From assembly GCA_027450065.1 (NCBI GenBank), contig DAIDKK010000006.1:1-36887 (forward strand): a DNA stretch of 36,887 nucleotides. The letters run 5' to 3'. This DNA is from Candidatus Saccharimonadota bacterium (GTDB lineage Bacteria; Patescibacteriota; Saccharimonadia; Saccharimonadales; UBA4665). The notes under the pieces were generated by a model. The model searched no databases and had not been told where the DNA came from. It worked only from the letters and a program-made list of their open reading frames with translations. The translations under genes were made by a program, and so were the position numbers. Positions 15,608-23,829 of the stretch are shown piece after piece. Each line of letters opens with the position of its first letter. The stretch's first letter is position 1.

Positions 15608-16276
15608 TTATTTCTTTTCGAAACGGTCAGGGAAATCGGTGATGACGCCATAAAGATATGGTGCCCACTTTTTAGCACGCTGCGGATTATTCATCGTGTA
15701 AGCCGATATCTCGTAGTTACTGCGCCACATCGCCCGTAAAAAGCCGCGCCATAACCACTGCTGCTGCATGCTAATGCGTTTCGTCCCAAGTTCATTACAG
15801 ATATGGCGTGCCCGTAGGCTTGACCACGACTCATTTACTATAAGCGTAATGGTGGGGAATTCCTTCCGCGCCTGAGCTAAGATTTTTGCATCGAACGAAG
15901 CAATGCGAAATTCATCAAGCCGCCAACCCTTGGCGAGGTAGTACTGGATGATTTCGAAGGTTTTTCCAGGTTTTTCACCAGGCTTAATCTCTATAATGAG
16001 AGGACAACGATGTGCAATAGTACGAATAGTGTGGTCAAGCGGTGCAAGGTCTGACTTGTGTCGAAGGAGCTCGGCATAGGTGGTGTGCCGGATACTCAGT
16101 TCTGCGCCAGATGCATCGACGATGGCCGGGTTGTGGCTGAGTACTACTACGCGATCTTTGGTCATACGCACATCAATCTCAACTTCATCAACGCCGTGCT
16201 TGATGGCTTTCTCTATGCTCGCAATGGTATTTTCTGGAGCGAGACCTCTAGAACCGCGATGTCCAATGATTTTCAT
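15608..16276 (-). CDS. Glycerophosphodiester phosphodiesterase
   Basis: A 222-residue GDPD-family TIM barrel that hydrolyses glycerophosphodiesters to glycerol-3-phosphate and an alcohol. The catalytic start MKIIGHRGS is followed by APENTIASIEKAI, VDEVEIDVRMTKD with metal-binding Glu/Asp, and VVLSHNP with the second catalytic His. LIIEIKPG supplies another acidic ligand. No signal peptide, so cytosolic. A GGAGAG sequence lies upstream of the ATG. In a cell thought to scavenge host lipids this would recycle phospholipid head groups (inference). Confidence 0.92.
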   Translation of the reverse strand: MKIIGHRGSRGLAPENTIASIEKAIKHGVDEVEIDVRMTKDRVVVLSHNPAIVDASGAELSIRHTTYAELLRHKSDLAPLDHTIRTIAHRCPLIIEIKPGEKPGKTFEIIQYYLAKGWRLDEFRIASFDAKILAQARKEFPTITLIVNESWSSLRARHICNELGTKRISMQQQWLWRGFLRAMWRSNYEISAYTMNNPQRAKKWAPYLYGVITDFPDRFEKK

Positions 16277-16422
16277 GCCACTCTCCGTGCCTCAGTTGCC
16301 CATGAGCTCAAAATATGAAGTGAAGATGTCATATGTAGTAGTGTACAATAAAACCATCGAGTGTGGCATGTGATACGCGGTGCTATTGCCGCTCGCCACA
16401 AATATAACAGCCAAAGGAGATT

Positions 16423-16956
16423 ATGATGGCAGATTTTAACAAAGTACTAACGCCAGGTGATTATAAACAGGGCCTCGTAAATACGGTTGTAGAAATTCCA
16501 CAAGGCAGTATTCTCAAGATTGAGTGGGACCGTGAGCATGCAGCCTTTATGATTGATCGGGTTGAGCCTCGGATTTACGCCAAGCCCGTTAACTACGGTT
16601 TTATCCCACAAACAACTGATGAAGACGGTGATGAACTCGACACCCTCGTAGTGTGTGATGAACCGATTCCAACTGGTGTGTGGCTGCAGGCGAGAATTAT
16701 CGGGGTGTTGAACTTTATTGATGATGGCGAGGCCGACTACAAGATTGTCGTTGTACCAGCAGATGACCGTAATACCGGTGATTCGGTGAAGTCACTCGAT
16801 GATCTCGGCATGCGTTGGAAGCAGATGATTGCAGAGCACTTCAGCCATTACAAAGACCTCAAGAAGCCTGGCACCACTCTCGTCGAAGGTTGGGGTGACA
16901 TTGAAGACGCGAAGAAAATTATCGCCGAATCCATCAAACGTTACCAGAATAAATAA
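16423..16956 (+). CDS. ppa: Inorganic pyrophosphatase, family I
   Basis: Hydrolyses pyrophosphate to phosphate, pulling nucleotide polymerisation and tRNA charging forward. Length 177 residues, usual for bacterial family I enzymes. Active-site segments are KIEWDREHAAF, YPVNYGFIP-like KPVNYGFIPQT, DEDGDELDTLVV (the D-x-D-x-x-D metal cluster) and VPADDRN, with KDLKKP near the C-terminus. AAAGGAG lies upstream; ATG 16423 or 16426 could both be used. The Nudix gene overlaps its stop by 1 nt, so the two are translationally coupled. Confidence 0.96.
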   Translation: MMADFNKVLTPGDYKQGLVNTVVEIPQGSILKIEWDREHAAFMIDRVEPRIYAKPVNYGFIPQTTDEDGDELDTLVVCDEPIPTGVWLQARIIGVLNFIDDGEADYKIVVVPADDRNTGDSVKSLDDLGMRWKQMIAEHFSHYKDLKKPGTTLVEGWGDIEDAKKIIAESIKRYQNK

Positions 16957-17552
16957 TGCTAATGCGTAAGGTTATTCCAGAAAATGCGGTCTTGATTCCA
17001 GACACCGCAGAGTGTGTGTTTGAGGGAGAGGTCTTTACGGTATACCAATGGCCTCAGGAAATGTACGATGGCAGTACGGAAACGTTTGAGATGATTCGAC
17101 GTGATGATGCTGCTGGTGCCATTTGCGTTGTTGACGGCAAAATAATCGTACAGACTGAAGAGCAGCCTCACAGTAATCCTCGAGTGAATTTTCCGGCTGG
17201 TCATGTTGATCCAGGTGACAAAACCACGCTAGCCGCCGCTCAGCGAGAGGTTAGAGAAGAGACGGGCTATACCTTTAAAAACTGGCGGCTCATAAAAGTC
17301 TGGCAGCCATATGGTAAGATCGAGAGCTTCGTCTACCTGTATCTTGCCTGGGAGGTTGAATCTCAAAACGAGCCAATCGAAATGCCCGGCGAACGTATTA
17401 CGGTACATTACCTATCATTTGATGAAGTGAAGCAGAAGGTCTATGCCCGCGAAGGTTTTTTAGGTGATGATATTGATATTTTCGAAAAGGTTTCAAGCCT
17501 TGACGAGCTACGCATGTTGCCAGAATTTGAGGGAACGACCGTTGACCGTTAG
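16956..17552 (+). CDS. Nudix hydrolase
   Basis: A 198-residue Nudix phosphohydrolase acting on a nucleoside-diphosphate-linked substrate. The Nudix box reads GHVDPGDKTTLAAAQREVREETGY (by parts GHVDPGDKTT / LAAAQ / REVREETGY). It carries the catalytic REVREE but has D in place of the usual first E and one extra residue before it. General layout resembles ADP-ribose pyrophosphatases. ATGs at 16956 and 16962 are both possible. Its overlap with ppa makes sense biochemically only in a general way, as both handle pyrophosphate bonds. Confidence 0.88.
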   Translation: MLMRKVIPENAVLIPDTAECVFEGEVFTVYQWPQEMYDGSTETFEMIRRDDAAGAICVVDGKIIVQTEEQPHSNPRVNFPAGHVDPGDKTTLAAAQREVREETGYTFKNWRLIKVWQPYGKIESFVYLYLAWEVESQNEPIEMPGERITVHYLSFDEVKQKVYAREGFLGDDIDIFEKVSSLDELRMLPEFEGTTVDR

Positions 17553-17556
17553 TATG

Positions 17557-18213
17557 CTAAAGCTTCCCGTCGGTCTCCGAAAAGAATTCCTCTAAATACG
17601 CTTCCATGAAACTATGCCGGTGTTCGGCTATGCGCTTAGCTTCGTTTGTATAGAAGCGGTCCTTCAGAAGTAATAATTTTTCATAAAAATGATTAATAGC
17701 AGGGCCACGTGAGTTTTTGTAGGACTCGAAGTCTGCGTGAAGAGTTGGCTTTACGGCAGGGTCATATATAGGGCGCTGCTTGGCACCACTATACGCAAAG
17801 GTGCGGGCAATCCCAATGGCGCCGATGGCATCAAGTTTGTCGGCGTCATGGACAATTTGTGCTTCAATTGTTTTACTTTCACTTGGTACGCCGGCACCTT
17901 TGAATGAGGTGGTGCGGATAATTTCCTCAATGTGATGAATAATTTCGCCATCCACACCGATAGATTCGAGCCAGGTACGAGCGGCTTGCGGGCCTGCTTC
18001 GAGGTTGCCGTCGTTGAATTTCCAATCGGCGATATCGTGCAAAAGTGCTGCGAGCTCCACTACGTACCGGTCGGCTGTTGGTTCGGTTTTGGCTATGTTC
18101 TGAGCCAACCGCCATACGCGGTACATGTGCCAATAGTCATGTGCGCCCTCACTCGTTTTGAAGGTGTCCTCAAGATACGCTCTGGTCTTTTCTATGATGT
18201 CTGCTTGTCTCAT
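17557..18213 (-). CDS. HD-domain phosphohydrolase
   Basis: A 218-residue metal-dependent HD hydrolase. Metal ligands follow the H...HD...D order: HDYWHMYRV near residue 25, LLHDIADWKF with HD at 59-60, then a histidine pair HHIEEII and VHDADKLDAIG. The layout matches the YedJ/uncharacterised HD subgroup, whose substrates are probably nucleotides. It ends 4 nt from the convergent Nudix gene and is divergent from gap. Start ATG 18213 lies behind a close -10. Confidence 0.88.
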   Translation of the reverse strand: MRQADIIEKTRAYLEDTFKTSEGAHDYWHMYRVWRLAQNIAKTEPTADRYVVELAALLHDIADWKFNDGNLEAGPQAARTWLESIGVDGEIIHHIEEIIRTTSFKGAGVPSESKTIEAQIVHDADKLDAIGAIGIARTFAYSGAKQRPIYDPAVKPTLHADFESYKNSRGPAINHFYEKLLLLKDRFYTNEAKRIAEHRHSFMEAYLEEFFSETDGKL

Positions 18214-18226
18214 GCTGCCTATTGTA
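18214..18226 (-). promoter_or_regulatory. Leaderless-type promoter of the HD hydrolase
   Basis: Minus-strand TACAAT (18221-18226) with TGC extended -10 ends 7 nt before the ATG. Confidence 0.6.
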
Positions 18227-18249
18227 GCACTGGCTGGGTAGTTTTAACC

Positions 18250-18278
18250 TTGGCAGGGCTAGCAGGGTGCTCTACAAT
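18250..18278 (+). promoter_or_regulatory. Sigma-70-type promoter of the gap operon
   Basis: TTGGCA (18250-18255), 17-nt spacer, TACAAT (18273-18278). A leader of about 35 nt ends with GGGAG before ATG 18319. It is the clearest leadered promoter in the window. Confidence 0.7.
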
Positions 18279-18318
18279 AGAAGCACAAGCGATATCATTC
18301 TAATACCTAAGGGAGCGT

Positions 18319-19335
18319 ATGAAGACAAAAGTAGCTATCAATGGATTCGGCCGAATTGGGCGCAATGCCTTTAAGATTGCCTTTGCGCGGGATGACCTAG
18401 AAGTTGTTGCCGTTAATGACCTGACCGACACCAAGACGCTTGCCTATTTACTGAAGCATGACACGAATTATGGGGCCTACGAAAAAGAAGTGACCTATGA
18501 CGACGAAAACATTATCGTAGACGGTAACTCCGTTCGAGTACTCGCCGTAAAGGTGCCAGCCGAACTGCCGTGGGCAGCTATGGGCGTCGATGTTGTGATT
18601 GAAAGCACCGGTCGTTTTACAGACAAAGAAGGTGCCAGTGGACATATCCAGGCTGGCGCAAAACGAGTGGTAATTAGCGGGCCAACTAAGAGTGACGGTG
18701 TGGACACCATAGTATTGGGTGCCAACGATGACAAACTAGAGAATGCAACTGAGGTACTCAGTAACGCTAGCTGCACAACCAACTCTCTGGGCGCAGTCAT
18801 GGCCGTGCTCGACAGTGAGTTTGGCGTCGAAAAATCTATGCTCACGACAGTGCACAGTTACACCGCCAGCCAAGCCGTGCAAGATGCTCCATCCAAAGAT
18901 CTCCGAGAAGGACGTAATGCAGCTGAGAATATTGTACCGACGACGACAGGCGCCGCCATCGCGGTAACCCTAACACTGCCACAGCTTAAAGACAAGTTCG
19001 ATGGAGTTAGTGTGCGGGTACCTACCCCTGTAGTCAGCCTCAGTGATATCACGGCCCTCCTTAAGCGTAACGTCACCGTTGAAGAAGTGAACGAAGTCTT
19101 CAAGAAAGCCGCTAAAGAACCATACTACGAGGGCATATTGGCCGTAAGCGAAGAACCACTTGTCAGCTCTGACTATGTTGGCAATAGCCATAGCGGTATT
19201 GTTGATTTACTCCTTACGAAAGTGGTCGACGGAAACCTTATTAAGGTTATGGTCTGGTACGATAACGAGTGGGGTTACAGCAATCGCTTAGTCGAAGTTG
19301 TAGCTGACACCGGAAGGCTGCTCCAACGGAGCTGA
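18319..19335 (+). CDS. gap: Glyceraldehyde-3-phosphate dehydrogenase, type I
   Basis: Oxidises glyceraldehyde-3-phosphate with phosphate to 1,3-bisphosphoglycerate. Length 338 residues, standard. NAD-binding start VAINGFGRIGRNAF; catalytic SNASCTTNSLG with the nucleophilic Cys; TVHSYTASQ with the catalytic His; phosphate site PTTTGAA; C-terminal WYDNEWGYSNRLVE. First gene of a likely operon running through a membrane protein, rpiB and the rpe-like gene. Confidence 0.98.
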   Translation: MKTKVAINGFGRIGRNAFKIAFARDDLEVVAVNDLTDTKTLAYLLKHDTNYGAYEKEVTYDDENIIVDGNSVRVLAVKVPAELPWAAMGVDVVIESTGRFTDKEGASGHIQAGAKRVVISGPTKSDGVDTIVLGANDDKLENATEVLSNASCTTNSLGAVMAVLDSEFGVEKSMLTTVHSYTASQAVQDAPSKDLREGRNAAENIVPTTTGAAIAVTLTLPQLKDKFDGVSVRVPTPVVSLSDITALLKRNVTVEEVNEVFKKAAKEPYYEGILAVSEEPLVSSDYVGNSHSGIVDLLLTKVVDGNLIKVMVWYDNEWGYSNRLVEVVADTGRLLQRS

Positions 19336-19349
19336 CAAGACAATAGCGC

Positions 19350-20054
19350 ATGAGTGTTTCCGAAGATGACGGAATGCTTATCAAGCCGCAAGTGATACCG
19401 GCGTCTAGTCCCCTCGTGCAGAAGCCGCATGATGAAGTCGAAGAAAAGAAGCGTCGTATTGACGAAGCACTGGAACATTATGAGAGTATACATCCAGGGG
19501 CTGGTGTGGTGGCACCGAGTACGCCAACGGCGGCTTCTCATCATGCTGCCTCCGCCCCGCTTCCAGCTCATCTACCAAAGAAAACAAGTCCGTTATTTAC
19601 CGCTCATGCCCACACGGCCCACCGTACCAGGCCAGCCAAACAAACCGTAGCAGTCCCTAAAGACCCGGCTGAGCTGGGGGTTATCTTGCCGACGCACATA
19701 GATCCAGATGCTCCTATTGCAGCTGCGGTTCAGGCTGTCAGGCAACGCGAAGCCGAACGTAAGGCCCAGGAAGAAGCGGAGGCTACTGAACCAAATAGTC
19801 GCTATCAGCAGGCTGTATCAGTCGACCTGGGTATTTTTGTCTCCAAAAAGTTTATAGGCTTCGGGGTGGCCTGGTTGCTCGCAATCCCAGTAGCTATCAT
19901 CTTGTATCATGCTACATCCAATATAAGCCTTATTACAGACTCAAAAATTCTCGATGTACTGCTGCTCATTGTTGAGTATGCCCTCGGTGCATATGGAGCA
20001 TTCGGTTGGATTCCGCTTGTGGTATTCTATATGCGTGAATATAAAAACCAGTGA
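19350..20054 (+). CDS. Unrecognised membrane protein with disordered N-terminus
   Basis: A 234-residue protein with no family recognised. The first 145 or so residues are rich in Pro, Ala, His and Glu and look disordered, with a charged helical piece (REAERKAQEEAEATE) just before the membrane part. Two hydrophobic helices follow, at about 168-185 (FGVAWLLAIPVAIILY) and 197-228. Topology would put the long tail in the cytosol if both termini are inside. It lies 14 nt after gap and 9 nt before rpiB in the same operon. Confidence 0.65.
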   Translation: MSVSEDDGMLIKPQVIPASSPLVQKPHDEVEEKKRRIDEALEHYESIHPGAGVVAPSTPTAASHHAASAPLPAHLPKKTSPLFTAHAHTAHRTRPAKQTVAVPKDPAELGVILPTHIDPDAPIAAAVQAVRQREAERKAQEEAEATEPNSRYQQAVSVDLGIFVSKKFIGFGVAWLLAIPVAIILYHATSNISLITDSKILDVLLLIVEYALGAYGAFGWIPLVVFYMREYKNQ

Positions 20055-20063
20055 GGGTGGACA

Positions 20064-20510
20064 ATGAAAATATTTATAGGGGCTGACCACAACGGTTTTG
20101 ATCTTAAAAAAACGTTAGCAGATTATCTTATCCGCGGTGGCTATGAAGTAGTGGACGAGGGCGATGCCGAGAAGCATCCAGACGATGATTACCCCCAATT
20201 TGCTTCCCAAGTTGTCCAGGCTATGGCGGCCGATCCATCGGCTGACGTCTGTGGCATATTGATTTGTGGCAGCGGTCAAGGCATGTGTGTCGCAGCGAAT
20301 CGGTACAAGGGTATCCGGGCTGCGCTTGGCTATGATCAAGAGTCAGCTCGCAGTGCCCGTAACGATGACGATGCCAACATTCTCTGTCTCCCGGCGCGAT
20401 CGTTGGAGTTTGAACAAGTCGTTGGCATTGTCCACACTTGGCTGATGACGCCATTCGCTGGTGCACCACGTTTCAAGCGCCGCGTAGAAGAACTCGACGA
20501 ACTGGGCTAG
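20064..20510 (+). CDS. rpiB: Ribose-5-phosphate isomerase B
   Basis: Interconverts ribose-5-phosphate and ribulose-5-phosphate in the pentose phosphate pathway. A 148-residue RpiB/LacAB protein with GADHNGFDLKK at the start and the active-site LICGSGQGMCVAANR, including the conserved Cys, plus GIRAALGYD. GAGGGTGG precedes the ATG. Followed directly by the rpe-like gene, so both ribulose-5-phosphate converting enzymes are co-transcribed with gap. Confidence 0.95.
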   Translation: MKIFIGADHNGFDLKKTLADYLIRGGYEVVDEGDAEKHPDDDYPQFASQVVQAMAADPSADVCGILICGSGQGMCVAANRYKGIRAALGYDQESARSARNDDDANILCLPARSLEFEQVVGIVHTWLMTPFAGAPRFKRRVEELDELG

Positions 20511-20523
20511 GAAAGGATTTTAT

Positions 20524-21159
20524 ATGGCAGTCACAATATGTCCCACAATCATGACAGATGACCCTGATGTATACCGTACACAGATAGAAGAAACTGCCCG
20601 CTATGCCACCCGAGTCCATATTGATCTAGGCGATGGTATTTTTACGCGCCAACTGACCGCTATTGAAGATGTCTGGTGGCCGGCTGGTATGCGGGCGGAT
20701 TTGCACGTGATGTTTCAAGAGCCATTTCGGCACATTGCCGCCCTTAAAGCTCTCGCGCCTCAGCTTGTCATTATTCACGCTGAGGCAGATGGAGATTTTC
20801 TATCATTTGCACGCGAGATGCACCGTCATGGTATTGAGGTTGGCGTGGCATTGCTGCAAAAGACGCCAGCCGAGGCCATTATCCCAGGTCTTGAGGTGAT
20901 TGATCATGTATTAATCTTTTCTGGCGCCCTTGGACAGCATGGCAGCATGGCAGATCTGGCGCTCCTCGATAAAGTTACGAAGCTCAAGCGGCTCAAACCA
21001 CAACTAGAATTTGGCTGGGATGGTGGGGCTACTGATGAAAATGCACGCATGCTAGCTGAAGGTGGCATAGATGTCATAAATTGTGGTGGCTATCTGCACG
21101 GCGATGACCCACTTGCAGCATGGCACGCAATTCAAGCTGCAGTCGGGAACAACGAGTAG
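20524..21159 (+). CDS. Ribulose-phosphate 3-epimerase-like protein
   Basis: A 211-residue TIM barrel resembling Rpe, which converts ribulose-5-phosphate to xylulose-5-phosphate. Zinc ligands appear conserved: His and Asp in VHIDLGD, His in DLHVM, and Asp in GWDGGA. Sequence around them diverges: the usual MDGxFVPN reads LGDGIFTRQL, and the usual DGG(V/I) helix is shifted. The neighbouring rpiB and downstream transketolase make the epimerase role likely. An alternative is a related phosphate-sugar epimerase. A weak AGGAAAGGA site precedes the ATG. Confidence 0.75.
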   Translation: MAVTICPTIMTDDPDVYRTQIEETARYATRVHIDLGDGIFTRQLTAIEDVWWPAGMRADLHVMFQEPFRHIAALKALAPQLVIIHAEADGDFLSFAREMHRHGIEVGVALLQKTPAEAIIPGLEVIDHVLIFSGALGQHGSMADLALLDKVTKLKRLKPQLEFGWDGGATDENARMLAEGGIDVINCGGYLHGDDPLAAWHAIQAAVGNNE

Positions 21160-21161
21160 CT

Positions 21162-21920
21162 TTACAGGTTGTAGCGGTACGCCGTTTGGCTCAACACTTC
21201 CGAAAGCGCACAGCGGCTAACTGGTTGAGCGCATGCGGCTAATACTTGCACGTGGCGTACCATGGCCTCATGCTCAAAAGATTCAATTGTATTTTGGCTG
21301 TAATCAGAAGTCGCACATATTGTATCGTAAGGAATTGCCGGTAGGGCATACCGCAGCGGTGAAAAATCGCCGAGATCACATAGGCGAACCAGATGGGCTG
21401 GTACGTCAGGGCTAAGAAACTGCGGGTCAAGTGGGCGCTCTGGTAGGGCAATCGTCTTTTCAATTAGTCCTCTGCCAGCATTCTTTACTACATACGCTGT
21501 GGCCTCACCGATTCCTTTGATGATGGCGACCGGATCGTCTCCGTCTACCACGACAATTGGGGCCCCTTTCCGATCATCGTTGGGGCGGGGTGTAATAGTA
21601 TGGGCGAAGTACTTCTCGGCATCGCCACAGACATAGTATTTTCCCTTTGTTATCATGGGGTGGGTGCTAAATTCAACGCCCGTTTTCATCGTCTCGTATA
21701 CAACCTGTCCATACTCCGTCACGGGGTCTGCTTTATACGGAACGCGGCTCTTACCAACGCCTCGAGTGACCATAACGGCATCAAAAACGGTGCTTCTATC
21801 GACGTCTTTTACCGACTCGATTCGCGTAAGGTCCAGGGAGTAAAGGTCATAGTATATGGCTGAGAGTTGTTCTTGTGCGGACATGCCATTAAAAATACCA
21901 TATCCGTCAGATTTATCCAT
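21162..21920 (-). CDS. Unrecognised 252-residue protein
   Basis: No family recognised. Mixed alpha/beta; GAPIVVVDGDDPVAIIKG followed by GEATAYVVKNAGRGLIEKT looks like a nucleotide- or sugar-binding segment but cannot be assigned. The frame is open to 22136, but ATG 21918-21920 (MDKSDGYGIF) is chosen because TATAAC lies 6 nt upstream and the longer frame overlaps the transketolase promoter and start. It ends 2 nt from the rpe-like stop (convergent). Confidence 0.6.
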   Translation of the reverse strand: MDKSDGYGIFNGMSAQEQLSAIYYDLYSLDLTRIESVKDVDRSTVFDAVMVTRGVGKSRVPYKADPVTEYGQVVYETMKTGVEFSTHPMITKGKYYVCGDAEKYFAHTITPRPNDDRKGAPIVVVDGDDPVAIIKGIGEATAYVVKNAGRGLIEKTIALPERPLDPQFLSPDVPAHLVRLCDLGDFSPLRYALPAIPYDTICATSDYSQNTIESFEHEAMVRHVQVLAACAQPVSRCALSEVLSQTAYRYNL

Positions 21921-21932
21921 AACCGGGTTATA
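21921..21932 (-). promoter_or_regulatory. Leaderless-type promoter of the unknown minus-strand gene
   Basis: Minus-strand TATAAC (21927-21932) ends 6 nt before ATG 21920. Divergent from the transketolase promoter; only 57 bp separate the two start codons. Confidence 0.5.
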
Positions 21933-21961
21933 GACGTTGCTGATATGGGGCTGTTTCGGTG

Positions 21962-21977
21962 TATAATCGTAAGCAAG
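21962..21977 (+). promoter_or_regulatory. Leaderless-type promoter of the transketolase operon
   Basis: TATAAT (21962-21967) ends 10 nt before ATG 21978. A TTGCTG at 21937-21942 could act as -35 with a long 19-nt spacer. Confidence 0.55.
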
Positions 21978-22835
21978 ATGGGTCAAACATATACATTGCT
22001 TGAATTGGAGGAGAAAGCGAACACGATACGTGAGGATATCATCCGCATGCTTGAACGTGCAGGTAGCGGCCATAGCGCTGGGCCACTTGGTCTGGCTGAT
22101 ATCTTTACGGCGCTGTATTTTGCCGTGTTGCGTCACGATCCAAAGAAACCTGACTGGGAAGATAGAGACATACTTCTATTGAGCAATGGTCACTGTGTGC
22201 CGGTACGCTATGCGGCTATGGCAGAGGCGGGCTATTTTCCGAAGGCAGAGCTTCTGACTCTCCGAAAATTCGGCAGCCGTTTGCAGGGGCATCCAGAGCG
22301 GTTACGGCTGCCGGGGCTCGAAAACACGAGTGGGCCACTAGGGAGCGGCTTAAGCCAGGGATGTGGTATTGCGCTGGGCCTACGAATGAATAAGCAACTG
22401 CACCGCCATGTCTATGTGACACTCGGTGACGGTGAACTCGACGAAGGCAATGTTTGGGAGGCCGCTATGCTAGCCCCGAAGTACGGCCTCAATAATGTAA
22501 CTGCCATAGTTGACCGCAATAACATTCAGATTGATGGACCGACCGAGACAGTTATGCCGCTGGAAGATTTGAAGAAAAAATGGCAGAGTTTTGGCTGGCA
22601 CGTTCTTGAGATTGATGGCAACGACATTGATGCGGTGATTGATGCTTGCGCCATGGCGAAGGCCATTACCGAAAAACCAGTCTGCATCATTGCTTACACC
22701 ATACCCGGCAAAGGTGTGGATTTTATGGAGTACGATTTCCGTTGGCATGGGGTTCCTCCAAACCATGAGCAAGCGGTGAAAGCTCTGCATGAGCTACGAA
22801 CGCTTGGTGGCAAGATACGAGGAGAGCACGAATAA
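21978..22835 (+). CDS. Transketolase, N-terminal (TPP-binding) subunit
   Basis: Half of a split transketolase, 285 residues, that moves two-carbon units between sugar phosphates. SGHSAGPLGLADI near residue 30 and SNGH contact the cofactor. The thiamine diphosphate motif runs from GDGELDEGNVWEAA to DRNN. Start ATG 21978 (MGQTYTLL) is chosen over 21867 because TATAAT lies just upstream and homologues start here. It overlaps the C-terminal subunit gene by 1 nt. Confidence 0.95.
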   Translation: MGQTYTLLELEEKANTIREDIIRMLERAGSGHSAGPLGLADIFTALYFAVLRHDPKKPDWEDRDILLLSNGHCVPVRYAAMAEAGYFPKAELLTLRKFGSRLQGHPERLRLPGLENTSGPLGSGLSQGCGIALGLRMNKQLHRHVYVTLGDGELDEGNVWEAAMLAPKYGLNNVTAIVDRNNIQIDGPTETVMPLEDLKKKWQSFGWHVLEIDGNDIDAVIDACAMAKAITEKPVCIIAYTIPGKGVDFMEYDFRWHGVPPNHEQAVKALHELRTLGGKIRGEHE

Positions 22836-23809
22836 TGGCTGATTTACATCTAGTTGATATCAACAGTACGCTTGAGATGGCTGCTACCCGCGCTGGCTTT
22901 GGCTCTGGGCTTAAGAAGGCGGGCGAACTCGACGTGAATGTGGTGGCGGCATGTGCCGATTTAACGGGCTCGGTTAAGATGGATGCCTTCGCAGCAGCTT
23001 TCCCGGATAGATTTATAGAGATAGGCATTGGGGAGCAAAATCTGGTGACCGTTGGCGCTGGACTGGCGCTCATGGGCAAAATACCCTTTGTGAGCTCCTA
23101 CGCGGCCTTTAGCCCGGGGCGTAACTGGGAGCAGATAAAGACAACGATATGTCTCAATGACGTGCCTGTGAAGATCGTAGGGGCTCACGCGGGGCTGTAC
23201 ACCGGTGCAGACGGGGCAACGCACCAGATGCTCGAGGATATTGCCCTGATGCGTGTGCTACCTGGCATGGTTGTAATGGCGCCGTGCGATAGTGTTGAAG
23301 CCGAGAAAATGACCCTGGCTATGGCAAAAGATTCTCGACCGAACTACATTCGAGTGGCCCGTGAGGCTACGCCCATCATTACTACTGCCGAAACGCCCTT
23401 TAAGATCGGGAAGGCCTATGTATTTAGTGAGGGCAAGGACGTCACCATTATTTCGACAGGGACCATGACTGCGCCGGCGCTCGAAGCAGCAGAGGGCTTA
23501 TATAAGGATGGGATTGATGCCGAAGTGATACACGTGCCGACCATTAAACCGCTCGACGAGGCGACTATTCTCAAAAGCGTACGGAAGACTGGCTGCGTGG
23601 TGACGGTAGAAGAAGCGCAAGTCAACGGTGGGCTTGGTGGGGCAATCGCAGAATTACTCGGAGAGAACTATCCGGTACCAATGAAGCGCATTGGTATGCA
23701 AGATCACTTTGGTGAATCTGGTACGCCGGAAGAACTCCTCGAATACTTTGGTCTCGACGCCAAGCATATCCGCATGGCAGCGCACCACGTACACGAAATG
23801 AAACAGTAG
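22835..23809 (+). CDS. Transketolase, C-terminal (pyrimidine-binding) subunit
   Basis: Second half of the split transketolase, 324 residues. The Pyr domain holds the catalytic glutamate in FIEIGIGEQNLVTVGAGLAL and the aromatic FVSSYAAF segment; HAGLYTGADGATHQ follows. A C-terminal transketolase domain has VTIISTGTMTAPALEAA and GLGGAIAELLGENYP. It must pair with the N-terminal subunit to form the active site at the dimer interface. Translation is coupled to it by a TAATG junction. Confidence 0.96.
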   Translation: MADLHLVDINSTLEMAATRAGFGSGLKKAGELDVNVVAACADLTGSVKMDAFAAAFPDRFIEIGIGEQNLVTVGAGLALMGKIPFVSSYAAFSPGRNWEQIKTTICLNDVPVKIVGAHAGLYTGADGATHQMLEDIALMRVLPGMVVMAPCDSVEAEKMTLAMAKDSRPNYIRVAREATPIITTAETPFKIGKAYVFSEGKDVTIISTGTMTAPALEAAEGLYKDGIDAEVIHVPTIKPLDEATILKSVRKTGCVVTVEEAQVNGGLGGAIAELLGENYPVPMKRIGMQDHFGESGTPEELLEYFGLDAKHIRMAAHHVHEMKQ

Positions 23810-23829
23810 ATATAACGAAGGGAAATATA

